A DNA stretch of 64,000 bases from Amycolatopsis solani. GTDB taxonomy: Bacteria > Actinomycetota > Actinomycetes > Mycobacteriales > Pseudonocardiaceae. A program made the position numbers and the translations under genes. The notes below the pieces were generated by a model. That model saw only the letters and a program-made list of their open reading frames with translations. It searched no databases and was not told the DNA's origin. Positions within the stretch are counted from its first letter, which is position 1. The number at the start of each line of letters is the position of its first letter. The DNA is taken from NCBI RefSeq assembly GCF_033441515.1, contig NZ_JAWQJT010000002.1:1178001-1242000 (forward strand). Direction: 5' to 3'. This document shows positions 43,863-53,040 of this stretch, piece by piece.

Positions 43863-44324
43863 ATGGCCGGCGGGGAGACGGCGGGCTCGGAGGACCTCGG
43901 GCCACTGCCACCGGAGTGGGCGCAGGTGGTGGACTGGCTCAGCCTGCGGGTGGCCGCGTCCGCGGAACTGACGCTCGACCTCAGCACCCGCCCGCTGCTG
44001 CGCCGGGTCCGCTCGATCGTCGCGGACTGCCTCGGCTTCGGCTTGCCGCAGGACGAACTGCTCGGGGCACTGCTCCTGGTGGTCGACGAACTCGTCGGCA
44101 ACGCCTACCGCCACACCGGGCAGCCGGCCCGCCTGCGCATCACCCGCGAACGGCGTGGCCTGCTGGTCGAGGTGTCCGACGGGGATCCGTCGATCGAGCG
44201 GGTGGCCGCGGGGAACGGGCACGGGCTGCGGTTGATCGACCAGCTTTCGCAGGGTTGGGGCGTCCGCGCCACCGCGCCGGGGAAGGTCGTCTGGGCCCTG
44301 GTGCCCGTCCACCTCTTCCCCTGA
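43863..44324 (+). CDS. GHKL ATP-binding protein, anti-sigma factor-like
   Basis: A 153-residue protein with a histidine-kinase-like ATPase domain: N-box DELVGNAYRH (about 66-75) and G-box GNGHGLRLI, without a phosphoacceptor domain. Stand-alone forms act as anti-sigma factors or switch kinases in actinomycetes. ATG 43863 is used; GTG 43857 is possible. It is divergent from the S9 peptidase. Degenerate copies of its 3' end lie just downstream (44334 on). Confidence 0.78.
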   Translation: MAGGETAGSEDLGPLPPEWAQVVDWLSLRVAASAELTLDLSTRPLLRRVRSIVADCLGFGLPQDELLGALLLVVDELVGNAYRHTGQPARLRITRERRGLLVEVSDGDPSIERVAAGNGHGLRLIDQLSQGWGVRATAPGKVVWALVPVHLFP

Positions 44325-44416
44325 CCCCGCCGGCTGCGGCCGCTCGACCAGCACTCCCCCGGCTGGGCGTGCGCGCCGCCGCGCCCGGAAGGCCGTCTGG
44401 TCGGCCACCTGTGCGC

Positions 44417-44516
44417 CTGGCCCCGCCGGCCGCTCACCCCGCCGCACCCGCACGAGCTCGCCCCGCGAGCGCACCTTCAGCTTGCGCAGCACGTTGGCGA
44501 CGTGCTGCTCGACCTC
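44417..44516 (-). pseudogene. duplicated fragment of the LuxR gene 3' end
   Basis: About 100 bp closely matching 44521-44620, which encodes the C-terminal residues VANVLRKLKVRSRGELVRVR of the LuxR regulator; the fragment's minus strand still reads VLRKLKVRSRGELVRVR. Just upstream, 44334-44416 is a more diverged copy of the ATPase 3' end (compare 44226-44324). The 213-bp convergent junction thus consists of remnants of both neighbours. No intact gene is present. Confidence 0.7.
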
Positions 44517-44537
44517 CGGCCTGGCCCCGCCGCCGGC

Positions 44538-47387
44538 TCACCCCGTCCGCACCCGCACGAGCTCACCCCGCGAACGCACCTTCAACTTGCGCAGCACGTT
44601 GGCCACGTGCTGCTCGACCGTGCGCCGGGACAGGAACAACACTTCCGCGATCTCCCGGTTCGTGTGCCCGTCGGTCAGCAGGCGGGCCACGTCGCGCTCG
44701 CGCGGGGACAGTTCGTCGCCGTAGCCGCGGCGGCCGCGGCGGGAGGGGGCCGTCGCGCCCGTCGAGCGGAACGTGTGGCGGCAGCGGGCCGCGTCGCGGG
44801 TGGCGCCCAGTGCGGCGAACGTGTCGGCGAGGCCGCCGAACTCGCTCGCCGCGGCCGCGTCGCCCGCCTCGAAGCGGCACCTCGCGCGGCGTTCCGCCGC
44901 CAGGGCCGCCGGGTAGGGCGCCGAGAGGCGCTCGTAACGGGCGTGGGCCTCGTCGAACGCCTCGATCGCGCTCGCCACGTCGCCGTCGTGGGCCGCGACG
45001 ATGCCGCGGCCCTCGGTGAGGACCGCGCGGGCCAGCGGGGCCGCCAGGTCGCGGGTTTCGCGGTCGAGCTCGGCGAGCACGTCGCGGGCCTCGTCCGCGC
45101 GCCCGGTCCGGCAGAACGCCACCACGGCCGCCGGGATCAGGTCGCCCGACCACGCCCAGACGCCCTTGGTGCGCACCAGGTCCAGGCCGCGCGCGGCTTC
45201 GGCGGCCGCCGCGTCGGCGGTGTCCTGGGCCAGCAGCATCCCGGCGATCCCGCCGTGCGCGGCGACCACCACCGGGGTGAACGCGTTCTCCGGCCGCTCG
45301 ACCCCGGTCGCCGCGAAGCACTCGGCCGCCCGGTCCCACGCGCCGCGGGCGCTCGCGAGCAGGCCCAGCACCAGCGACAGCTCGCTGCTCACCGGCAGCA
45401 GGTCGCGGTACTCCGCCAGCAGCGCCCGCGCGCGGTCGTCGAGGCCGGCCCACGCGCCGCTCAGCCAGTCGATGTGGACGCCGGTGGTCCGGGCCGTGCT
45501 GACGACGTACGGTGTCCCGGCGTCGGCCGCGAGCTGCATCCCGCGTTCCAGCAGGCCGCGACCCCGGCGGTGGTGCCCGGTCCACGCGCCCGCGTCGGCG
45601 GCGTTGCAGTACAGCCGCGCCAGCTGGCGCTGTTCCTCGGCCGACGCGGCGCTCACCGGGGCCGCGTCGAGCGCCGCCCACGCGCGCGGGTCGCCGATGT
45701 GCAGGCGGGACGGGATGTTGTTGGCCATCAGCGTCAGCCGCAGCCGCGTGTCTTCGGCGGTGGCGATGAGCCCGTCGACCCGGTCGAGCCAGGGCAGGTG
45801 CGCGCGCAACGGCGTCGCGCCGATCCACGGCTGCGCGAGCACCGCCATCGCCCGCCCGGCGAGGTCCGGCCGGTGCCCGAGGCCCGGCAGCGCCACCTCG
45901 ATCTCGGCGCGCGCCGCCTCCAGGCCACCCGCCTGGCGGGCCAGCAGCAGCCCGAGGCTGAGCCGGATCTCCGCCGACAGCCGCCCGGAGAGCCGGTCGC
46001 CGGACAGCAGCCCTTCCAGCGTGGCCACGACTTCCGCCTGCGAGACGCCGTTCGCGGCCACCGAGGCCAGCTTCGCCGCCAGTCTGTCCACATCGGACGG
46101 ATCGAGGTCCGGCGCGGCCAGCAACCCGCGCAGCAGCCCGATGGCGGTCGCCGGGTCGCCCGCGTCGATCGCGCGGTCGGCCGCGGCTTCGCCGTAGCGG
46201 ACCGCGTCGGCCGCGTTCCCCGCCTTCCGGCTGTGCTCGGCCAGCCGCAGCCAGGGCTCCGGGCGCCGTCCGGCCAGCGCGCGGGCGGCCCGCCGGTGCA
46301 GTTCCTGCCGCACCGGCCCGGGCACCGTGCCGTACGCCGCTCGCCGGGCGAGGTCGTGCCGGAAGCCGTAGCGGCACTCGGCGGCCTCGACCAGCACCGC
46401 CCGCTCGAGGGCCAAGACGAGCGCGTACCGGCCGCGAGCCGGACCCAGTCCCGCGACCGCGGCGAGGAGTTCGACCGGCGCGGGCTCGGCGAGCACCGCG
46501 GCGGCTTCGGCGATCCGCCGCGCCACGAGCGGCAGCGACCCGAGCCGCTCGACGGTGGCTTCGCGCACCAGCGCGGGCACTTCGACGGTGTCCAGCACCC
46601 CGCCGGTGACCGGGCCCGGCAGCGCGTGCACGACTTCCTCGACGACGAACGGGATCCCGGCCGTGCGTTCGTGCAGCCGGGCCGCGAACGCGCCGGACAA
46701 ACCGGGGTCGCCGAGCAGGGCCGCGGCCAGCTGCCGGACGCCGTCGGGGCCGAGGGGGCCGAGCCGGACCAGCGTGGTCGAACTGCCCGGCGCCGGCCGG
46801 TGCGCGCGGCCCAGCGGGATCCCGCCCGGCACGTCTTCGGGCCGGTAGCTGACCAGCAGGACGGTCCCCGGCGGCAAGTCCCCCATCAGGAACCGCAGCA
46901 GCCGCCGCGAACCGTCGTCGGCCCAGTGGAGGTCCTCGATCACCAGCACCAGCGGGCCCAGCAGGTCGAGCAGCTCGCGGACCGCGCGGAAGAACCGGTG
47001 CGTCTCGGCGCGGCGGTCCCCCAGCCGGTCCGGCGCGGCGGGCAGCAGCGGGGCCAGTTCCGGGAGGTGGCGGCCGAGGACGCCGATGAGCGGGCCCGGC
47101 GCCGGAGCCGACGGCAGGTACTTCCCCGCGTCCCGCAGCGCTTCGACGACCACGCCGTACGGGAAAGGCTCCCGCTGCGGACGGCACCGGCCGGCCAGCA
47201 CCCGGAACCCGGCGAGCGCGGGCCGGGCCAGGAGCTCGGCGGCCAGCCGGGTCTTGCCCACGCCCGCCTCGCCCTCGAGCACGAGGACCGCGGGCGGGCT
47301 CAGCGCGGCGGACACCAGCGCGGCCAGCTCGGCCGTCCGCCCGATCAGGACCGGCGAGCCGGTCCTGGCCACGATCCCGTTCGTCAT
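44538..47387 (-). CDS. large ATP-binding LuxR-family regulator (LAL)
   Basis: A 949-residue STAND-type regulator: an N-terminal AAA/NTPase with Walker A GEAGVGKT (39-46) and Walker B LVLVIEDLHWAD, a long helical middle (TPR-like), and a C-terminal LuxR helix-turn-helix (about 885-945, LSPRERDVARLLTDGHTNREIAEVLFLSRRTVEQHV). Such proteins activate catabolic or secondary-metabolite genes when a ligand binds. ATG 47387 is clear. The target is unknown; the divergent secreted protease at 47648 is a candidate. Confidence 0.9.
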   Translation of the reverse strand: MTNGIVARTGSPVLIGRTAELAALVSAALSPPAVLVLEGEAGVGKTRLAAELLARPALAGFRVLAGRCRPQREPFPYGVVVEALRDAGKYLPSAPAPGPLIGVLGRHLPELAPLLPAAPDRLGDRRAETHRFFRAVRELLDLLGPLVLVIEDLHWADDGSRRLLRFLMGDLPPGTVLLVSYRPEDVPGGIPLGRAHRPAPGSSTTLVRLGPLGPDGVRQLAAALLGDPGLSGAFAARLHERTAGIPFVVEEVVHALPGPVTGGVLDTVEVPALVREATVERLGSLPLVARRIAEAAAVLAEPAPVELLAAVAGLGPARGRYALVLALERAVLVEAAECRYGFRHDLARRAAYGTVPGPVRQELHRRAARALAGRRPEPWLRLAEHSRKAGNAADAVRYGEAAADRAIDAGDPATAIGLLRGLLAAPDLDPSDVDRLAAKLASVAANGVSQAEVVATLEGLLSGDRLSGRLSAEIRLSLGLLLARQAGGLEAARAEIEVALPGLGHRPDLAGRAMAVLAQPWIGATPLRAHLPWLDRVDGLIATAEDTRLRLTLMANNIPSRLHIGDPRAWAALDAAPVSAASAEEQRQLARLYCNAADAGAWTGHHRRGRGLLERGMQLAADAGTPYVVSTARTTGVHIDWLSGAWAGLDDRARALLAEYRDLLPVSSELSLVLGLLASARGAWDRAAECFAATGVERPENAFTPVVVAAHGGIAGMLLAQDTADAAAAEAARGLDLVRTKGVWAWSGDLIPAAVVAFCRTGRADEARDVLAELDRETRDLAAPLARAVLTEGRGIVAAHDGDVASAIEAFDEAHARYERLSAPYPAALAAERRARCRFEAGDAAAASEFGGLADTFAALGATRDAARCRHTFRSTGATAPSRRGRRGYGDELSPRERDVARLLTDGHTNREIAEVLFLSRRTVEQHVANVLRKLKVRSRGELVRVRTG

Positions 47388-47527
47388 CGCCCGCCCCCCT
47401 GAAAAGCGGCATCGCGTACCGAACCACCCTGTCCGGTGCTCGGAGCTTAGGTCCGCCGTTCGGGCGAGCGGAACCCGCGCGACCGGGCACGGAACTTTCG
47501 TAGGGGAACCGCGAAAGGCATTAGTTA

Positions 47528-47539
47528 CGTAGGCCTACG
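47528..47539. promoter_or_regulatory. 12-bp palindrome in the LuxR-protease divergent region
   Basis: CGTAGGCCTACG, a perfect palindrome 109 bp before the subtilase start, with a related CGTAGGGG at 47499. It could bind the LuxR regulator encoded beside it. The rest of 47388-47647 shows nothing clear. Confidence 0.35.
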
Positions 47540-47647
47540 GGGCGCTGCCTCGCTTGTTAGCGCAGGTGAGCCCACCCGACAGTGAGACGGCGGTGGCTCT
47601 CGGTCACCGCCCCGCGATTCACCTGTTCGAGTGAGTGGAGTCGAAGC

Positions 47648-49186
47648 ATGCGCACAGTTCACCGCAAGGCGGGCGCCGTCGCCGCGGCGGTCGTGGCCGC
47701 GCTGGCCACCGCCGGCGTCGCGACCGCCGCGCAGCCGGAGGGCACCGTGGTCCCCGCCCGGCAGCACTACGGCGACCAGTACATCGTGGTGCTCGAGGAC
47801 GGCCCGGCGCTCAGCGCGCCGGCTTCGCTCGCCGACCGGTACGGCGGCGAGGTCCGGTCGACGTACTCCCGGGTCCTGCACGGGTTCTCCGCCCGGCACC
47901 TCACCGCGCAGCAGGCGCGGCGGCTGGCCGCCGACCCGGCGGTGGCGGCCGTCTACGAGGACGGCACCGCGCGCGCCGCCGGGACGCAGACCAACCCGAC
48001 CTGGGGCCTGGACCGCATCGACCAGGCGAACCTCCCCCGCGACAACTCCTACACCTACCCGAACACCGGTGAGGGCGTCACCGCCTACGACCTCGACACC
48101 GGGATCAAGCCGGACAACCCGGAGTACGAAGGCCGCGCGTCGATCGGCAAGGACTTCGTCGGAGGCAACGGGAGCGACTGCAACGGCCACGGCACGCACA
48201 CCGCGGGCACGATCGGCAGCAAGACCTACGGCGTCGCGAAGAAGGTCAAGCTCGTCGGGCTCAAGGTGCTCGGCAACGACTGCTCCGGCAACGGCCCGGA
48301 CTCCGCCGCGGTCGACGCGATCGAGTGGGTCACGGCCAACGCCGCCAAGCCCGCGGTGGCGAACATGAGCCTGACCATGGACCAGGTCGGGGTCGGCGAC
48401 GACGCGATCAAGCGGTCGATCGCGGCCGGGATCGTCTACTCGGTGGCCGCGGGCAACAGCTCCACGGACGCGTGCGGCACCAGCCCGGCGCGCGTCCCCG
48501 AGGCGATCACGGTCAACGCCTCCGACGAGAACGACAACCGCGCGTCCTTCTCCAACTACGGCAGCTGCACCGATCTCTTCGCGCCGGGCAACAACATCAC
48601 GTCGCTCGGGCTGTCCAACGGCAGCAGCGCGAACATGAGCGGCACGTCGATGGCGACCCCGCACGTCACCGGTGCGGCCGCGCTGTACCTGGCCGCGAAC
48701 CCCGGCGCCACGGCCCAGCAGGTGCGGGACGCGCTCGTCGGCGGCGCGACCTCCGGCGTCGTCAAGAACGCCGGCAGCGGATCGCCGAACAAGCTGCTGA
48801 ACGTGTCCTTCATCGGCGGTGGCACCCCGCCGTCGAAGTGCGGCGCCCGGTCGAACACGACACCGGTGGCGATCCCGGACGCCGGTGCCGCGGTCACCAG
48901 CTCGGTCACCCAGGACGGCTGTGACGGCAAGGCACCGGCCGCGCTGGCGGTGAAGGTGGACATCAGCCACACCTACACCGGTGACCTGGCCGTCGACCTG
49001 ATCGGGCCGGGCGGCACGGTCTTCCCGCTGCACAAGGCCGGCGGGAGCGGCTCCTCGGCGGGCCTCCACACCACCTACACGGTGAACGCGGCGGCGGAAA
49101 CCGCGAACGGCACCTGGCAGCTGCGGGTCCGGGACGTCTTCCGCTTCGACACCGGCACGCTGGACGGCTTCACGATCACCTTCTGA
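47648..49186 (+). CDS. secreted subtilisin-like (S8) protease with P-domain
   Basis: A 512-residue exported protease. A signal peptide (1-28), an I9 propeptide (about 42-108, QYIVVLEDG...VAAVYEDG) and a proteinase K-like catalytic domain (about 112-390) with Asp150, His181, oxyanion Asn270 and Ser334 (SGTSMATPH) are followed by a C-terminal proprotein-convertase P-like beta domain (about 400-512). It degrades extracellular protein. ATG 47648 has GGAG upstream; the in-frame extension before it is not signal-like. It is divergent from the LuxR gene. Confidence 0.92.
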   Translation: MRTVHRKAGAVAAAVVAALATAGVATAAQPEGTVVPARQHYGDQYIVVLEDGPALSAPASLADRYGGEVRSTYSRVLHGFSARHLTAQQARRLAADPAVAAVYEDGTARAAGTQTNPTWGLDRIDQANLPRDNSYTYPNTGEGVTAYDLDTGIKPDNPEYEGRASIGKDFVGGNGSDCNGHGTHTAGTIGSKTYGVAKKVKLVGLKVLGNDCSGNGPDSAAVDAIEWVTANAAKPAVANMSLTMDQVGVGDDAIKRSIAAGIVYSVAAGNSSTDACGTSPARVPEAITVNASDENDNRASFSNYGSCTDLFAPGNNITSLGLSNGSSANMSGTSMATPHVTGAAALYLAANPGATAQQVRDALVGGATSGVVKNAGSGSPNKLLNVSFIGGGTPPSKCGARSNTTPVAIPDAGAAVTSSVTQDGCDGKAPAALAVKVDISHTYTGDLAVDLIGPGGTVFPLHKAGGSGSSAGLHTTYTVNAAAETANGTWQLRVRDVFRFDTGTLDGFTITF

Positions 49187-49190
49187 CGCC

Positions 49191-49220
49191 GGAACGGGGA
49201 GGCCACAGCCTCCCCGTTCC
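49191..49220. terminator. bidirectional terminator hairpin
   Basis: A perfect 13-bp GC-rich stem (GGAACGGGGAGGC and its complement) with a CACA loop, 4 bp after the subtilase stop and 6 bp before the stop of the convergent trypsin-like gene. Confidence 0.85.
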
Positions 49221-49226
49221 CCGTCC

Positions 49227-50672
49227 TCATCGGACGGTCAGCGTGTACTTCGCCGTCGCCGTCTTGCCGGTGGAGTCCTTCGCGGTGACGGTGACCGGGT
49301 AGGTCCCGCGCTGGAACGGGCCGGCCACCTGCATCCGCGACGTCCCGGCGCCGTTCACCGTGGCGGGGGTGAAGAACGGGGCGAACGCAAGCCCGGACGC
49401 CGACAGCGTCACGGTGCCGGTGCCGCCGGACACGGTGACCGTCGCGGTGGTGAAGAAGCCGGGCTGCACGGTCCCGCTCCCCGGGTCGACGCTGACCTCG
49501 AGGTCACCGGTGGGCGGCGTCCCGGTGCCGACGGTCAGGGTCAGCTTCGCGGTCGCCGTCCCGCTCGGACCGGTCCCGGTGATCGTGACCGGGTAGTCCC
49601 CCCGCGGGGTGCTCGCGGACGTTTCGATCGTCAGCTTCGCGGTGTCGCCCGAGGTGATCGACGCGGGCTGGAACGTCGCCTTCGCACCGTCCGGCAGGCC
49701 GGACGCGGCGAGGTCGACCTTTTCCGGGCCGTTCTTCCCGGCGGTGCTCGTCACCGACGCGGAGACGTACTTGCCGGGTTCGGCCTGCACCGTGCCCGGC
49801 GTGACCCCGAGGCCGAACGTCTCCGGCGGCGTGCCGTCGCCGATCTGCTGCTTCACCCAGTCGCCCATGTCGTTGTTCAGGCGGCCGTAGACGCTGTACC
49901 ACTTGAAGTCGCTGCGGCTCCACGAAGCGACGCCGGCGACCTTGCCGTCGACGAGCAGCGGCCCGCCGCTGTCGCCGGGCAGGATCGTGACGTGGCCGTC
50001 GGCGTAGCCGCTGCAGATCATGGTGGCTTCCTGGAACCCGGCGCCGACCCCGCTGCAGTTGCTCCCGGCCACGATCGGCAGGCTGAACTTCGCCAGCGTG
50101 ACGTCGCGGGTGTTGTCGTTGAAGTCCTTCTTGCCGTAACCGAGGCCGAGCCCGGTCTTGCCCGGCTTGTTCAGGTCGGTGTCGGCCGAGGTCGCGACCT
50201 TCGCGTACTGCCCACCCGGCACCGGGACGTCCCGGTCGGTGGTCACCACCGCGACGTCGTAGCCCTGGTCGAAGTTGACGTACTTCGGGTGCGTGTCGTA
50301 GCTGACGACGCCGATCGGCGTGCCGCCGCCGGCGCTGAGGTCGTCGAGCCCGTAGAGGAACGACTTCTGGCCCTCGGCCGCCTTGCAGTGGGCGGCGATG
50401 AGGATCTTGCGCGGGGCGACGACCGAGCCGGTGCAGGTCTGGCCGAGCGGCCGCGACCCGCCTTCGCGCAGCCCGGCGACGATGAACGGGTAGTCCTCGA
50501 CCGACGCGGGCGTCCCGCCGACCGAAGACGGCGAGACGTCCGCGGGCAGCGGCGTCCCGCCGAGCGGGGTGACCGCGGGTGGCGTGGCGTCCGCGTGCGC
50601 GGCGGGCACGGCGAACAGCGGGAGGGCGAGGACGGCGGCGAACGCGCCCAGCAAGCGTTGTCTCGGGTTCAC
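49227..50672 (-). CDS. secreted trypsin-like (S1) protease with Ig-like repeats
   Basis: A 481-residue exported serine protease. A signal peptide of about 27 residues ends in AAHA. The catalytic domain (about 52-290) has His95 (AAHC), Asp139 (DVAVV) and Ser235 (PGDSGGP). Two beta-sandwich repeats follow (about 305-398 and 404-481), each with a V-x-PG-x-V-(Q/x)-PG opening, probably for substrate or cell-wall binding. GTG 50672 (VNPRQRLLG) with AAAGGAGC upstream is preferred to an ATG at 50732, which would disrupt the signal peptide. Confidence 0.9.
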   Translation of the reverse strand: MNPRQRLLGAFAAVLALPLFAVPAAHADATPPAVTPLGGTPLPADVSPSSVGGTPASVEDYPFIVAGLREGGSRPLGQTCTGSVVAPRKILIAAHCKAAEGQKSFLYGLDDLSAGGGTPIGVVSYDTHPKYVNFDQGYDVAVVTTDRDVPVPGGQYAKVATSADTDLNKPGKTGLGLGYGKKDFNDNTRDVTLAKFSLPIVAGSNCSGVGAGFQEATMICSGYADGHVTILPGDSGGPLLVDGKVAGVASWSRSDFKWYSVYGRLNNDMGDWVKQQIGDGTPPETFGLGVTPGTVQAEPGKYVSASVTSTAGKNGPEKVDLAASGLPDGAKATFQPASITSGDTAKLTIETSASTPRGDYPVTITGTGPSGTATAKLTLTVGTGTPPTGDLEVSVDPGSGTVQPGFFTTATVTVSGGTGTVTLSASGLAFAPFFTPATVNGAGTSRMQVAGPFQRGTYPVTVTAKDSTGKTATAKYTLTVR

Positions 50673-50761
50673 GGCAGCTCCTTTTCGAGGTTGCTGCCGG
50701 TCACTTTCCGGTGACGCCGGGTAGAAGAACAACCGGGGAGCCGCCCCGTACGGCTACGGAA

Positions 50762-51187
50762 CTATTGCCGCGCGAGCAGGGCGCTCAGCAGCTGTTCGTG
50801 GTCGCCCGCTTCGCGCAGCGCCGGCGCTTCGGACGGGCCCGCGCCCGGGTCGCCCGCGCGCACGGCGGCCAGGAACCGCACCACCGCACGGGGTTCGGGG
50901 ACGGCTTCGCCGCCGAGGTGGGCCAGCACCGTCGAAGGGTCGCCCGCCGTGCCCTCGATCGCCGCGGCCCAGCCGTGCCGTTCGTCCCAGACGAGGGCGA
51001 GGTCGTGGCCGGGGAAACGGGCCGGCCGCCAGTCGAGGGCGACGTAGGCCGCGGCCGGCGTGCCCGCGTCGGAAGCACAGGATTCCGGCCCGACGCCGAC
51101 GGCCTTGGCGACCGCCTCCACGTAGCCGCGCAGCTCCCGCTCGAACGAGAACTCGGTGTCGGGGCCGAACTCGATCGGAATGCTCAA
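50762..51187 (-). CDS. small hypothetical protein, DUF6292-like
   Basis: A 141-residue acidic protein. The block LRGYVEAVAKAVGV...LALVWDERHGWAAAIE resembles a domain of unknown function common in actinomycetes (DUF6292, from memory). There is no signal peptide, membrane helix or catalytic motif. The start is TTG 51187, with AGGCGG upstream; no ATG or GTG is in a suitable place. It sits alone between the protease and a TetR gene. Function unknown. Confidence 0.6.
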   Translation of the reverse strand: MSIPIEFGPDTEFSFERELRGYVEAVAKAVGVGPESCASDAGTPAAAYVALDWRPARFPGHDLALVWDERHGWAAAIEGTAGDPSTVLAHLGGEAVPEPRAVVRFLAAVRAGDPGAGPSEAPALREAGDHEQLLSALLARQ

Positions 51188-51259
51188 CGCCGCCTCGCTT
51201 TCCCCAGTCCGCGGCGGAGCTCCGCGGTTCGGACGGCGAGTACCCCGTCGTGACGGCGG

Positions 51260-51847
51260 TCAATCGCGCCGCCGGAGTGGGACCGGGGGTGCCGACAGCC
51301 CGGTAAACACCGCGGCGATCAGCCGCCGCCCCTGCGCCTCGCCCGCGTCGTCGTCGGCCACCCGCCACAGGAAGCTCATGAGCATGATGATGTCCGCCGG
51401 GTCGTGGCCCGGCGCGATCGTGCCTTCCGCCACGCAGGCGTCGACGAGCTTCTTCACCGCCGCGGTCGCCGGCGCCCACGAAGCGCTGATGAGGTCCTGG
51501 GCCGCGGCGCTGTGCAGGGCGTCGCCCAGCCCGTGCTTGAGGCGGATGTAGCCGGCGAGGGTCTCGAACCACTCGACGAACGCCGCCTTCGCGGACGCCT
51601 GCCGGGCCAGCACGGCGTCCGCCTCGGCGGTCAGGCGCTCGATGTCGTGCTGGTAGGCCGCCAGGATCAGGTCCTCGCGGGACGGGAAGTGCCGGTACAG
51701 CGTCCCGGCGCCGACGCCCGCGTGCTTGGCCACCTCGCTCAGCGGCACCAGCGGGTCGGCCGCGAACAGCTCGTGGGCGGCTTCGATGATCGCGACCCGG
51801 TTGCGCGCGGCGGCCTTGCGCTGAGTGCCGTACGTCCCGTCGGTCAT
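51260..51847 (-). CDS. TetR family regulator
   Basis: A 195-residue repressor with an N-terminal helix-turn-helix (about 20-62, LSEVAKHAGVGAGTLYRHFPSREDLI). It is divergent from an aldo/keto reductase whose promoter carries two identical palindromes, so it most likely represses that gene and itself. ATG 51847 is chosen by alignment; ATG 51865 or GTG 51874 would add 6 or 9 residues and cannot be excluded. It is unrelated in target motif to the TetR at 18719. Confidence 0.85.
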   Translation of the reverse strand: MTDGTYGTQRKAAARNRVAIIEAAHELFAADPLVPLSEVAKHAGVGAGTLYRHFPSREDLILAAYQHDIERLTAEADAVLARQASAKAAFVEWFETLAGYIRLKHGLGDALHSAAAQDLISASWAPATAAVKKLVDACVAEGTIAPGHDPADIIMLMSFLWRVADDDAGEAQGRRLIAAVFTGLSAPPVPLRRRD

Positions 51848-51867
51848 GCCCCGATCATGCCCCATCT

Positions 51868-51919
51868 TTGACACGCGGAGAATCCTCCGCTAGTTTCGAA
51901 CTCGCGGAGAATCCTCCGC
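51868..51919 (+). promoter_or_regulatory. promoter with tandem TetR operators
   Basis: TTGACA (51868-51873), a 17-bp spacer and TAGTTT (51891-51896). The spacer is almost filled by GCGGAGAATCCTCCGC (51875-51890), and an identical 16-bp palindrome follows at 51904-51919, offset 29 bp. Bound repressor would block the promoter of the aldo/keto reductase. Confidence 0.75.
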
Positions 51920-51943
51920 ATGTTCCTCTGGCAGGAGAACCCC

Positions 51944-52993
51944 ATGCGTTACGTGAAGCTCGGCACCACCGGACTGGACGTCTCCCCCGTCGCGATCGGC
52001 GCGATGACCTACGGCGAGCCCGACCGCGGCCACCCGGTCTGGTCACTCGGCGAGGCGGACGCGCGCCCGCTGATCAAGCACGCGCTCGAAGCGGGCATCA
52101 CCTTCTTCGACACCGCGAACATGTACTCGAACGGCTCCAGCGAGGAGATCCTCGGCCGCGCGCTGAAGGACTTCGCGGACCGCGACGAAGTGGTGATCGC
52201 CACCAAGCTGCGGCACCCGATGCGCCCCGGCCCGAACGGCAAGGGGCTCTCCCGCAAGGCGATCATGACCGAGGTGGACCACTCGCTGCGCCGGCTCGGC
52301 ACCGACTACATCGACCTCTACCAGGTGCACCGCAACGACCACGCCACGCCGCTCGAGGAGACCCTCGAAGCACTGAACGACCTGGTCAAGGCAGGCAAGG
52401 TGCGGTACCTGGGCGCGTCGTCGATGCACGCATGGGAATTCGCGAAGGCCCTCCACACGCAGCGGGCGCACGGCTGGGCGCGGTTCGTCTCCATGCAGGA
52501 CCACTACAACCTCCTGCACCGCGAAGAGGAGCGCGAGATGATCCCGCTGTGCCTCGACGAAGGCGTCGGCACGATCATCTGGAGCCCGCTCGCCCGCGGC
52601 CGCCTGGCGCGGGCCTGGGACGACGCCAGGTCCACCGCGCGGTCCGGCACCGACGGCGCCTTCGCCGACCTGCTCTACGCCCCCACCGAGGAAGCGTCGA
52701 ACCGCGCGATCGTCGACGCCGTCGGGAAGGTCGCCGCGGAACGCGGCGTGAGCCGCGCGCAGATCGCGCTGGCTTGGCTGCGCCGTCAGCCCGTGGTGAC
52801 CGCGCCGCTGGTGGGAGCGGGTTCGGTGGCCCAGATCGACGACGCCGTCGCGTCGCTGGACGTCGTGCTCTCCGACGACGAAGTGCGCGCGCTGGAGGCG
52901 CCCTACACCCCCCGTTACGACTGGCAGGGCATCTCCGACGAAGCGGAGCTGGACGCGATCCGCGCCCGCATCCCCGGTATGGCACTGAAGTAG
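51944..52993 (+). CDS. aldo/keto reductase
   Basis: A 349-residue NADPH-dependent reductase with the whole catalytic tetrad: Asp in TFFDTA, Tyr in NMYSNG, Lys in ATKL and His in YQVHRND, plus the NADP-binding VGAGS near the C-terminus. It reduces aldehydes or ketones. ATG 51944 with GGCAGGAG upstream is chosen; an in-frame ATG at 51920 lies at the operator. Divergent TetR control suggests induction by a toxic carbonyl or xenobiotic. It contrasts with the two His-lacking relatives earlier in the window. Confidence 0.9.
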   Translation: MRYVKLGTTGLDVSPVAIGAMTYGEPDRGHPVWSLGEADARPLIKHALEAGITFFDTANMYSNGSSEEILGRALKDFADRDEVVIATKLRHPMRPGPNGKGLSRKAIMTEVDHSLRRLGTDYIDLYQVHRNDHATPLEETLEALNDLVKAGKVRYLGASSMHAWEFAKALHTQRAHGWARFVSMQDHYNLLHREEEREMIPLCLDEGVGTIIWSPLARGRLARAWDDARSTARSGTDGAFADLLYAPTEEASNRAIVDAVGKVAAERGVSRAQIALAWLRRQPVVTAPLVGAGSVAQIDDAVASLDVVLSDDEVRALEAPYTPRYDWQGISDEAELDAIRARIPGMALK

Positions 52994-53040
52994 GCACCCG
53001 GCACAGTGCGCCCGCCAGGGACGTGAGGCAGGATCGAGAC

